Below the pieces are notes generated by a model. The model saw only the letters and a program-made list of their open reading frames with translations. It had not been told where the DNA came from and did not search any database. The position numbers and the translations under genes are program-made. Positions 1 to 6,110 of a stretch of 6,217 nt of DNA are shown here, in pieces (within the stretch, counting starts at the first letter, position 1; every line of letters begins with the position of its first letter). The DNA is taken from the NCBI GenBank assembly GCA_026395155.1, contig JAPLZG010000034.1, forward strand, positions 1-6,217, written 5' to 3'. The DNA comes from Candidatus Tayloriibacteriota bacterium. Its GTDB lineage: Bacteria > Patescibacteriota > Minisyncoccia > Phycocordibacterales > GWA1-40-21.

Positions 1-1
1 A

Positions 2-262
2 GATGATATTTCAAAGGAATTCTTTTTACACGGGGATAAATCCGAGCTAGAAGAAACAGAAGAGCAGGAAAAGAACTTTTTTGAAGTATTAAAAGCTGGT
101 TTTGCACATAAAAGGAAGGTTTTGATATCAAATTTAAAAGAAATTGCGGAAAGTCGAGGAAAAAATTTGCCGCAAATTTTTTCCTCTCTAAAAATTCCCA
201 TAAATTCCCGCGCGGAAGATCTGAAACTAGAAAATTGGAAAGATTTGGTTAAATTACTCTGA
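2..262 (+). CDS. rsmA: 16S rRNA dimethyladenosine transferase RsmA/KsgA, C-terminal fragment (5' end outside the window)
   Basis: The reading frame is open from base 2 and gives 86 residues before a TGA at 260-262. RsmA/KsgA dimethylates two adjacent adenosines in the 3'-terminal helix 45 loop of 16S rRNA during small-subunit assembly. Only the C-terminal helical domain is visible, so the SAM-binding fold and catalytic motif cannot be checked. Recognition rests on the family's terminal pattern: FFEVLKAGFAHKRKVLISNL (residues 26-45 of the fragment) matches the usual 'aF..RRK.L.nnL' segment, and PINSRAEDLKLENWKDLVKLL near the end matches 'R.E.L....w..L...L'. The family normally ends a few residues after this motif, so TGA is read as a true stop. 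A terminator-like hairpin lies about 90 bases downstream, which separates this gene from the following cluster. The product assignment is fairly secure although only a fragment is present. Confidence 0.88.
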   Translation, partial: DDISKEFFLHGDKSELEETEEQEKNFFEVLKAGFAHKRKVLISNLKEIAESRGKNLPQIFSSLKIPINSRAEDLKLENWKDLVKLL

Positions 263-285
263 ATTACGAAATATGTGTATTTGTT

Positions 286-336
286 ATTCCCGCCACCGGG
301 TGTCGTTAAAGCTTTAGCGGTGGTGCAAGCGGGGAT
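286..336. repeat. Nested palindrome resembling the dispersed ATTCCCGC / GCGGGAATCC repeat class
   Basis: The outer arms ATTCCCGC (286-293) and GCGGGGAT (329-336) pair over eight positions, one as G-T. Inside, CACCG (294-298) pairs with CGGTG (318-322). A further self-complementary segment around TAAAGCTTTA (307-316) can form an alternative stem, 304-309 with 314-319. The outer arms plus flank (GTTATTCCCGC and GCGGGGATCCAG) resemble a REP-like sequence found in many bacterial genomes; that resemblance is from memory, not from a search. It lies just after the rsmA stop. It could be a mobile palindromic repeat, an mRNA 3'-end structure, or both. Confidence 0.6.
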
Positions 337-352
337 CCAGAATTAAATATTT

Positions 353-411
353 AAATCGGAAACGACCTCCAAATTACCAGAGAGGTCCTTCCCGATTTGT
401 TAATATTTTTT
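353..411 (+). terminator. Long terminator-like hairpin with downstream T-run
   Basis: AAATCGG (353-359) pairs with CCGATTT (392-398), and GACCTC (364-369) pairs with GAGGTC (382-387). Two A-T pairs between them are flanked by single mismatches, giving a 17-pair stem over 19 positions around a 12-base loop (370-381). A T6 run lies at 406-411 and a T7 run at 418-424. The first T-run starts seven bases after the stem, so it is not a perfect intrinsic terminator. The position between rsmA and a strong promoter fits termination of the upstream transcript. Confidence 0.62.
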
Positions 412-446
412 ATCCACTTTTTTTGTTTCTTACATTCGCAAAAAGA

Positions 447-455
447 TGATATAAT
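447..455 (+). promoter_or_regulatory. Extended -10 promoter (TGA-TATAAT) for the TSP3-protein gene
   Basis: A perfect TATAAT at 450-455 is preceded by TG at 447-448, the extended -10 arrangement. No good -35 is present at 17 bases; the nearest candidate is CTTACA at 429-434 with a 15-base spacer, behind a T-rich stretch. With standard spacing transcription would begin near 462, one base before the ATG at 463. The promoter therefore predicts a leaderless mRNA. This is likely the main promoter of the downstream cluster. Confidence 0.72.
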
Positions 456-462
456 TTGTTAG

Positions 463-1458
463 ATGAAAAAATATTTGCCATCAAGAAAATTTTTGATAGC
501 TCTTTCTATTACCGTAGTTATTATTCTTATACTAATTATAATAAATTATTCCAAAACAAACACAGAAATTTATGCAATAAACAGCGACAATATAAAAGTA
601 GAAACTGTTTCCAAATCAGCATGGGCATCTAACAGTATAGATTCTGATAATGATGGTTTAGCAAATTGGCAAGAGACTTTATACGGCACCGATCCACAAA
701 ATCCTGATACAGATAACGACAATACAACAGATGGTCAAGAAATCACAGAGTCCAGAGATCCCCTTAAAGCAAACACGTCATTAAATGGCCAAGCACCAAA
801 TGACAAAATGGATTCAGAAATAATGGCGAATAATCAATTGGCAATTGAAGAATACGAAAATCTAACCACCACAGAAAAAATCGCTAGAAATATGTTATCA
901 GATATAATGGCTACTCAGCAGGGGGCAGGAAGCATAACAGATGAACAAGCAAAATATTTGGCAGAAAATGTAATTAAAAACCTGCCTCAAAAAGAATACT
1001 CCAGCAAGACAATAGAGTCTGATTTAAATTTTGTTGATACAACAGAAGAAACTGTCAAAAATTATGCAATATTTTATTATACTGAAACCGCAAAGCTTGA
1101 GTTGGTTTTAAATAAGGATGCTGATATAATTAATAAGGTAATTGAAAAACCAAGTGCAGAAAATATAAAAAATCTTGATATAATAATTTCATTGTATAAC
1201 ATAATAATCAATGATTTTATAAAAGCACCACTTCCGAAAGGTTCTCCTTGGGGGACAACATACCATTTAATGCTTATCAATGAGCTTGAAAAACTTGTTT
1301 TAATAGAAAAAGATTTAGGAGTATTTTCAAAAGATCCAGCTGACAATTATTTTTCATTTTTTGCATATTCCGACACAAAAAAAATTCTTCTTTCAGTAAT
1401 GGCGACAATGGATACAATTTTTGGAATAGAAAGACCAATAGCTCCAACTAAAAAGTAA
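463..1458 (+). CDS. Membrane-anchored extracytoplasmic protein with thrombospondin type 3 (calcium-binding) motifs
   Basis: This is a 331-residue protein. Residues 1-9 carry several positive charges, and residues 10-28 form one very hydrophobic segment. It is best read as an uncleaved N-terminal anchor or signal anchor with the rest outside the cytoplasm; no convincing cleavage site is seen. Residues 60-100 hold two acidic TSP3-type units. The first is D60-S-D62-N-D64-G65-L66 with E71 and GTDP (75-78). The second is D82-T-D84-N-D86 with D90-G91 and E93. Such units bind calcium in known families; the second has Asn at 87 where Gly is common. Residues 120-331 are helical and soluble, with a PLPKGSPWG segment (256-264) before a helix. 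Similar tails occur in CPR TSP3 proteins (from memory). The start is the only ATG before the hydrophobic segment. No Shine-Dalgarno sequence precedes it, and the promoter places transcription initiation almost on the ATG. It opens a same-strand cluster with a VirB6-like gene, so a surface or periplasm-like role in that machine is inferred. Its precise function is unknown. Confidence 0.85.
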   Translation: MKKYLPSRKFLIALSITVVIILILIIINYSKTNTEIYAINSDNIKVETVSKSAWASNSIDSDNDGLANWQETLYGTDPQNPDTDNDNTTDGQEITESRDPLKANTSLNGQAPNDKMDSEIMANNQLAIEEYENLTTTEKIARNMLSDIMATQQGAGSITDEQAKYLAENVIKNLPQKEYSSKTIESDLNFVDTTEETVKNYAIFYYTETAKLELVLNKDADIINKVIEKPSAENIKNLDIIISLYNIIINDFIKAPLPKGSPWGTTYHLMLINELEKLVLIEKDLGVFSKDPADNYFSFFAYSDTKKILLSVMATMDTIFGIERPIAPTKK

Positions 1459-1468
1459 TTTAAATAAA

Positions 1469-2920
1469 ATGTTTTACGAGAAATCAAAAAAATTCATTCC
1501 AATAATCTTACTCGCCACGATTATTCTTACTGTTTATTTTCAATGTTCTACATCAAAGTCGCAGGCGCAAGGGGGCTATGGATACCCGGTTATCCTTGAA
1601 GGTGTCAATCCCGATGCTATATCTTGGGTTAGATTTTGGGTTTCAACCACAAACATGAATGGCACCGCAAGCACAACTCTCTCTGTAAAAGATGATTCCA
1701 CTATCAATATACGAACAGTTAAGGAAGTAGCGGGTGGCACCGCAAAAATGGAACAAAAAACCGTCAATTCTCTTGAATTACTCGCCGCTATGTATCAAGA
1801 AACAATAAGACACAATTTATGGTATGAGGGTGTTTCTGTCGGTGATCAAATACAAGATGAAAAGCTCACACAAATAGGGGCGAGAAATCTTATTGATGGT
1901 ATAAATGCCACTACAACAAAATGGATTAATGATGGTTTTAACTTTTCTACCACAAGCAACACTGGTAATCCTGCTTATGTATCAGATAGCGGTTCAATTC
2001 TTGCTAAAAAAGATGATTTGCTTATAAAAGATATGCTCACCAACAATCCAGCAATGAATTCACTCGATAAATCAATAGATCTTCAAGTCAAAAGGGCGAT
2101 ACAATCAGAAAACAGTAAAGATTCTTCCTTGTCAGAAAGTCTCAAATGCACCGCAAAGAAAGTAGATCCAGACGCACCAATAGATTGGGATAATTGGATC
2201 TCTCTCGCATTACAACCACAGTGTACCGAACTTGGAGCAAAAGATATCATTGAACAAGATATTTTATCAAGGCAAGCTTCTCAAGCAGAAGAATTCAATT
2301 CAGAACTTTCTTACGGAAATGGTTCTCTTTCTTATAAGAATTGTATAGTATATGAAATAGCTGATGGTAAAAAAACCAAATTGAGAGAATATAAAGGAGA
2401 CCCTGTTTATGATCAAAAAGCAGAAGACACTTATGTAGTAAAGTCTGGTCCTCTACAGACTTTTACAGTAACAGAATGTACAATTGCTACCCCTGGGAGT
2501 GTTGTATCTGAACAATTAAATTCTCTAAGCACTTATCAAAATAAGATTGCAGAAACCACTGCCGCCTTGGGAGATAGTACAAAATCAGTTTTAAATAATA
2601 TGAAAACTGAAATCGCAAATATAAACGAAAAAAGATTAAAGGAGGGTTTTCTAAGAACATCTGGTACAGATAGTTATGAAAACAAACTAGAAGCACTAAA
2701 AGATAAAGCTCTAGAAAAGCCTATTGGTGAAAGTCCTTCCGATACGAGAGCCAAAGATAATTTTTATAATCCGGGTAATATTATGTGGAATTCATTAATT
2801 GGTAATACTTGGAATAATAACGATGCTTTTAATCCGTGTAAAAACATCAATTTTATGAATCAGGATTTCTGTACTTGGTTTAATACAGAGAATGATTTGA
2901 AGGATTTTTTAGATATCTAA
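1469..2920 (+). CDS. Exported six-cysteine protein of the VirB6-like gene cluster, function unknown
   Basis: This is a 483-residue protein starting 10 bases after the previous stop, with no Shine-Dalgarno sequence (AATTTAAATAAA precedes the ATG), so translational coupling is plausible. Lysines at 5, 7 and 8 followed by a hydrophobic stretch at 9-24 make a signal peptide. S-Q-A at 31-33 before QGGYG would suit signal peptidase I. Cys26 lies in YFQC, a poor lipobox, so a lipoprotein is less likely. The mature part has six cysteines at 227, 252, 292, 337, 457 and 468, an even number that fits disulfides outside the cytoplasm. Residues 151-172 contain KWINDGF followed by GNPAYVSD. Residues 340-350 contain TPGSVVSEQLN, leading into a helical, coiled-coil-prone stretch to about 415. 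These two motifs recall proteins that precede TrbL/VirB6-like genes in other CPR genomes (from memory). By position it could fill a VirB5/TrbJ-like or other exported role, but no homology to those is visible. The C-terminus (430-483) is Asn- and aromatic-rich. Confidence 0.85.
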   Translation: MFYEKSKKFIPIILLATIILTVYFQCSTSKSQAQGGYGYPVILEGVNPDAISWVRFWVSTTNMNGTASTTLSVKDDSTINIRTVKEVAGGTAKMEQKTVNSLELLAAMYQETIRHNLWYEGVSVGDQIQDEKLTQIGARNLIDGINATTTKWINDGFNFSTTSNTGNPAYVSDSGSILAKKDDLLIKDMLTNNPAMNSLDKSIDLQVKRAIQSENSKDSSLSESLKCTAKKVDPDAPIDWDNWISLALQPQCTELGAKDIIEQDILSRQASQAEEFNSELSYGNGSLSYKNCIVYEIADGKKTKLREYKGDPVYDQKAEDTYVVKSGPLQTFTVTECTIATPGSVVSEQLNSLSTYQNKIAETTAALGDSTKSVLNNMKTEIANINEKRLKEGFLRTSGTDSYENKLEALKDKALEKPIGESPSDTRAKDNFYNPGNIMWNSLIGNTWNNNDAFNPCKNINFMNQDFCTWFNTENDLKDFLDI

Positions 2921-2947
2921 TGATTAATGTGTTAGTTAAAGATTTGG

Positions 2948-2956
2948 TGTTATAAT
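2948..2956 (+). promoter_or_regulatory. Second extended -10 promoter (TGT-TATAAT), before the VirB6-like gene
   Basis: A perfect TATAAT at 2951-2956 is preceded by TG at 2948-2949, the same design as the promoter at 447-455. No recognisable -35 lies at 17 bases (TGTGTT at 2928-2933 is poor). The expected transcription start is near 2963, only about five bases before the ATG of the 22-codon ORF at 2968 and about 82 bases before the VirB6-like ATG at 3045. It lies in the 124-base gap after the six-cysteine gene, so the last two genes may be transcribed separately from, or in addition to, the upstream promoter. Confidence 0.6.
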
Positions 2957-2967
2957 TTAAATAGTAA

Positions 2968-3036
2968 ATGAAAAGTTTTTTTGTAAAACAAAGAGTTGCA
3001 AATTCAAAAAAAGAAGGTCTTTCGATAATTTCATAA
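2968..3036 (+). CDS. Short 22-codon ORF (candidate leader peptide or upstream part of the VirB6-like gene)
   Basis: The ORF reads MKSFFVKQRVANSKKEGLSI followed by two more residues and TAA. It is basic, lacks a hydrophobic segment, and resembles no family I recognise. Its ATG lies about five bases after the start expected from the promoter at 2948-2956, the same near-leaderless arrangement as the first gene of the cluster. It stops eight bases before the ATG of the VirB6-like gene, close enough for terminating ribosomes to restart there. An A7 run at 3006-3012 sits in this frame as A-AAA-AAA, a slippery arrangement; a -1 shift there would enter the VirB6-like frame, which is open back to 2961. 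It may be a leader peptide, a small protein, a frameshifted N-terminus or chance. Confidence 0.35.
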   Translation: MKSFFVKQRVANSKKEGLSIIS

Positions 3037-3044
3037 CTTATCTG

Positions 3045-5339
3045 ATGACATACAAGGGTGAATCTAGATTTGATCTTGAAGACCTTTCACTTAATGACCT
3101 AGAAAAACTCAGAGATAAATATTGGGCTGAAGATAAGACGAAAGCTGATACTCGTGCTGCTATGGAGGCACAAGCCGCAGAAAATGCAGGGTGTAATTTG
3201 GTTTGCCGAGGCATGAAGGCGGTGGGAGGTTTCCTGGCAGACACAATTATTGGTTTTCCAATAAGAGTTATATTCATACCTGTCGCTAAAATTCTTATGG
3301 CAATAGCTGGGAAAATTTTAGATTTTTCTATTCATTACACTATTTTTAGTGGACAAATGCAAAATTTTGATGGGGTGGTAAAAGAAATTTGGACAATAAT
3401 TCGAGATGTTTTTAATATTTCTTTTATTTTTATACTTCTCTATATTGCTATAAAAGAAATAATAGGATCAACGAGCGTAGATACCAAAAAGATGCTCGGT
3501 TCAATAATAATATCAGCACTTTTTATAAATTTTAGCTTCTTTATTAGTAGGGTGGTTATAGATGGTGGAAATATGGTTGCAACCGCCTTTTTAAATCGAA
3601 TACAAGGAGACACTACTGAACAAGCACCATCAATACAAGAAAGTGTTGTAAGTTTTGTAACCAAATCTATTGCTGGTTTGGATAGCAAAGAGATAAAACT
3701 AAGCTCGGTTTTAGCAAACAATATCGGCATAGGCAAGATTGGTGAAACCTTAAGTACAATAGATAAATCAGAGAAAACTGGTTTAGTTGGTCTAATAATT
3801 ACATTGATATTAGTATTAATAGTTACTTATGTCTTTTTCTTTTTAGCATTTTTGATAATAGGGAGATTCGTAATGCTTATTTTCTTAGTGGCTGTATCAC
3901 CGATTGGTTTTGTGGGAGGTTCTATTCCTGGTATGAAAAAACATGCAGATGAATGGAGACATGAACTAATAAATCAGACGATCCTCGCTCCTGTCTTTAT
4001 GTTCTTTATGCTACTTATAACCAAAATTGCAGCGGTTCCAGCAATAGCCGAAGTCGGTGCTTCAAGTAGCGCTACAGGTCTTCAATATTTTAAATTTTTA
4101 TTAATTATATTCTTTTTATTCAAAGCTGTTGGTGAAAGTAAAAGACTTAGTGGAAAAATCGGTGGACTTGCAGACAAAGCAGCAAGTTTTGCTACAGGAG
4201 CGGCGCTTGCTGTAGCCACTGGTGGAACTGCATTAATCGCTAGACAAACAATAGGTAGAGGGGCTGCAGCACTTGCAAAAGGAAGTGTGGGTAGGTCTCT
4301 TCAAGCAAGCGCAGCTAAAGGAGGCATCGTAGGTGGCTTGTCAAATCTTGGACTGAAAGGAATAAAAGGAACGGCAAATGCATCGATGGATGTCAGAAAC
4401 ACTGCAGTGGCAAGACAGTCTTTGGGTTTTGTAAAATCTGCGGGTGGAATTGATTTAGCTGGAGATCGTGCAAAAGGCGGTGGTAATTATGGAAAAGATA
4501 AAACAGGATTTGCGGGATGGAAAGAAAAACGAAAAGATGATGTTGCTAGACAGTCACAAGAATATGATAAGACAGCAAAAGATTATCAAGCATCATTGGA
4601 TACAAAGGCATTAAATAGATCAAAGAAAGAAAGATTGGTAGAAGAAGAAGCAAAGAAAAAATTAGAAGAAGCAGAAAACAACCTAGCAACAGGAAAAATA
4701 ACAACGACCGACAGAGATGCAATAAAAACAGATTATGAGACAAAAAAGAAAGCTAGAATTGATGCTGAAAAAAATACATCAGCTGAATTAACAAACCGAG
4801 CAGAAGCAGGATTTGAGGCAATTTCTGCAACTGACCCTAGAAAGAAAGCTTATGAAGATGCTGAGGCAGAAATTCAAAACATTAGAACCAAACAAAATGT
4901 TAATGCTACCGCACTAAAAGGTGGGACTCAGACTCAAGATCAATATGACAAAGAGGAAGCTAAACTGCAATTAGAACTTGCAAAAGTTGTTACTGAAAAA
5001 GAAAAAGCAAAGGTAGAAGGTATTAAAAACCAGATGAAAATAGTAGAAACTGAAATACTTGATAAAAATAATCCAAACAAAAAACAAGATGCTTCTCTAA
5101 TTAAAATACTAACCACAAGAAACAAATTAAATGAAATGAGACAAAATTATGCTGATCAATTAAGGAAAAAAATACTTACATTCAGTAATCTATCAGTCTT
5201 AACGGGGGACGGACTTAGCGAAAGAGAAGAATTAGCAACAATTGTCGAATCCTCAAGAGGTACAACAAGAGAAAAGACAGAAACAGAAAAAACATTGGCA
5301 GAACTGATGAGACAGATAGAAGCTTTAAAAAGTAAATAA
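3045..5339 (+). CDS. TrbL/VirB6-like polytopic inner-membrane protein of a type IV secretion-type system, with long charged C-terminal tail
   Basis: This is a 764-residue protein. TrbL/VirB6 proteins form the inner-membrane platform of type IV secretion and conjugation machines. Residues 1-45 are soluble and acidic, without a signal peptide. A C-x3-C pair (Cys50, Cys54) precedes hydrophobic segments at about 58-100. Further membrane segments lie near 115-140, 150-183, 247-290 and 311-335, with another at about 348-362. Typical CPR TrbL-like blocks are present (recognised from memory): IIRDVFNISFIFILLYIAIK (118-137); ALFINFSFF followed by VVIDGGN (158-176); and AVSPIGF (283-289) followed by an amphipathic stretch with W304 and ILAPVF (313-318). 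Residues 363-430 are rich in Gly and Ala. Residues 449-500 contain VRNTAVARQS and a GGGNYGKDKTGFAGWKEKR-like basic region. Residues 500-764 are Lys/Glu/Ala-rich, predicted helical or coiled coil, and probably cytoplasmic. The ATG has no Shine-Dalgarno sequence; AAGAAGG at 3011-3017 is too far upstream. No in-frame ATG, GTG or TTG exists further up to the stop at 2958, so the start is uncertain only if frameshifting occurs. Confidence 0.9.
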   Translation: MTYKGESRFDLEDLSLNDLEKLRDKYWAEDKTKADTRAAMEAQAAENAGCNLVCRGMKAVGGFLADTIIGFPIRVIFIPVAKILMAIAGKILDFSIHYTIFSGQMQNFDGVVKEIWTIIRDVFNISFIFILLYIAIKEIIGSTSVDTKKMLGSIIISALFINFSFFISRVVIDGGNMVATAFLNRIQGDTTEQAPSIQESVVSFVTKSIAGLDSKEIKLSSVLANNIGIGKIGETLSTIDKSEKTGLVGLIITLILVLIVTYVFFFLAFLIIGRFVMLIFLVAVSPIGFVGGSIPGMKKHADEWRHELINQTILAPVFMFFMLLITKIAAVPAIAEVGASSSATGLQYFKFLLIIFFLFKAVGESKRLSGKIGGLADKAASFATGAALAVATGGTALIARQTIGRGAAALAKGSVGRSLQASAAKGGIVGGLSNLGLKGIKGTANASMDVRNTAVARQSLGFVKSAGGIDLAGDRAKGGGNYGKDKTGFAGWKEKRKDDVARQSQEYDKTAKDYQASLDTKALNRSKKERLVEEEAKKKLEEAENNLATGKITTTDRDAIKTDYETKKKARIDAEKNTSAELTNRAEAGFEAISATDPRKKAYEDAEAEIQNIRTKQNVNATALKGGTQTQDQYDKEEAKLQLELAKVVTEKEKAKVEGIKNQMKIVETEILDKNNPNKKQDASLIKILTTRNKLNEMRQNYADQLRKKILTFSNLSVLTGDGLSEREELATIVESSRGTTREKTETEKTLAELMRQIEALKSK

Positions 5340-5344
5340 AAAAT

Positions 5345-6109
5345 ATGCAAGATCAAGATAAAATAAAAGAATATTTAGCAAAATTACCAATAGATATTAA
5401 AAATATCATCTATTCTTTAGATTATCCAAAATTATTACAAGAAATTGTAAAGAAAAATAGACTTCTTATAGACCAAGCGGGAAAATTGGAAATTGAAACA
5501 ACTCTCGCTTTAGCTGGGCTGACACAATTAAAAGATTACGTTGATTCTCTTTCAAAGGAATTGGGAATAACAAAAGAAAAAGCATCCGAAATTGCTCACG
5601 ATGTCGATGAAATGATTTTCAAAAATATTAGAGAGTCGTTGAGAAAAATAAATAGTGAAGAAGAAGAAAGTTTTGTTGATAATCTAGAAGAAGGAATTAA
5701 AGTACCAGAAGTATCCGCCGAGCCAAGTAGGGAAGAAGTTATTTCTGGAATTGAAAATCCAAAAGACTTAAGACAAAAAGAAGATTCAGTTTCAATTAGT
5801 TCTTTAAAATCCAATAATCCACCTGAGGCATTTGCAACAGAAAATTTTAAAGGTATAGAAATAAGAAAAGATAATTTACCAGAGATTTCACCGGAGGCTA
5901 TATTACCAGTTAAAATACCTGGAAAAATAGCAATGGAAACATATCATCAAAATATTTCACCTGTAGAAAATATAATTCAATCGAAAAATTCGAGTCCTGT
6001 TGTAATTCCGAGAGAAAAAATTGTTATTACAGAGAAGACAAAATTACCAGAGATAACAATGACACCGACAATAAAGAAGGTGGATCCGTATAGGGAAGAG
6101 ATAAAATAG
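5345..6109 (+). CDS. Cytoplasmic protein with helical N-terminal domain and disordered tail ending in DPYREEIK; conserved CPR family of unknown function
   Basis: This is a 254-residue protein starting five bases after the VirB6-like stop, without a Shine-Dalgarno sequence, so coupled translation is likely. It has no signal peptide or membrane segment. Residues 5-102 form an all-helical domain: LPIDIKNIIYSLDY, a leucine-patterned helix through LLIDQAGKLEIETTLALAGL (40-59), then ITKEKASEIAHDVDEMIF and IRESLRKI. This pattern recalls a family frequent in CPR genomes near pilus or type IV secretion-like genes (from memory; no assigned function). Residues 104-254 are Glu/Pro/Ser/Ile-rich with low complexity (EEEES at 105-109, repeated LPEI-type motifs at 178-181 and 234-237) and are probably disordered. 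The chain ends in V-DPYRE-EIK (246-254), a terminal motif I recall in related proteins. Being cytosolic and directly behind the membrane platform gene, it could be an adaptor for the charged tail of that protein; this is inference. Confidence 0.87.
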   Translation: MQDQDKIKEYLAKLPIDIKNIIYSLDYPKLLQEIVKKNRLLIDQAGKLEIETTLALAGLTQLKDYVDSLSKELGITKEKASEIAHDVDEMIFKNIRESLRKINSEEEESFVDNLEEGIKVPEVSAEPSREEVISGIENPKDLRQKEDSVSISSLKSNNPPEAFATENFKGIEIRKDNLPEISPEAILPVKIPGKIAMETYHQNISPVENIIQSKNSSPVVIPREKIVITEKTKLPEITMTPTIKKVDPYREEIK

Positions 6110-6110
6110 G

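Noticed and set aside
260..346. Open frame of 27 codons after the rsmA TGA, which could suggest TGA read as an amino acid
   Set aside because: The RsmA family normally ends at this point, the extension reads through the palindromic repeat, and the other genes give no sign of TGA recoding.
1077..1346. 89-codon ORF on the minus strand
   Set aside because: It lies inside the TSP3-protein gene; its Ser/Phe/Ile-rich composition is what the reverse complement of a Lys/Glu/Asn-rich gene gives, and it has no promoter or neighbours of its own.
3011..3017. AAGAAGG as a Shine-Dalgarno sequence for the VirB6-like gene
   Set aside because: It lies 27 bases before the ATG at 3045, far beyond working distance, and no start codon lies at a suitable distance in that frame.
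3440..3736. 98-codon ORF on the minus strand
   Set aside because: It is antisense to the well-recognised membrane core of the VirB6-like gene and shows no domain.
4546..5356. Several Leu/Ser/Phe-rich minus-strand ORFs, including 4546-4743, 4940-5125 and 5156-5356
   Set aside because: They are reverse readings of the Lys/Glu/Ala-rich tail; leucine runs arise from the AAG/GAA-rich coding strand and do not indicate membrane proteins.
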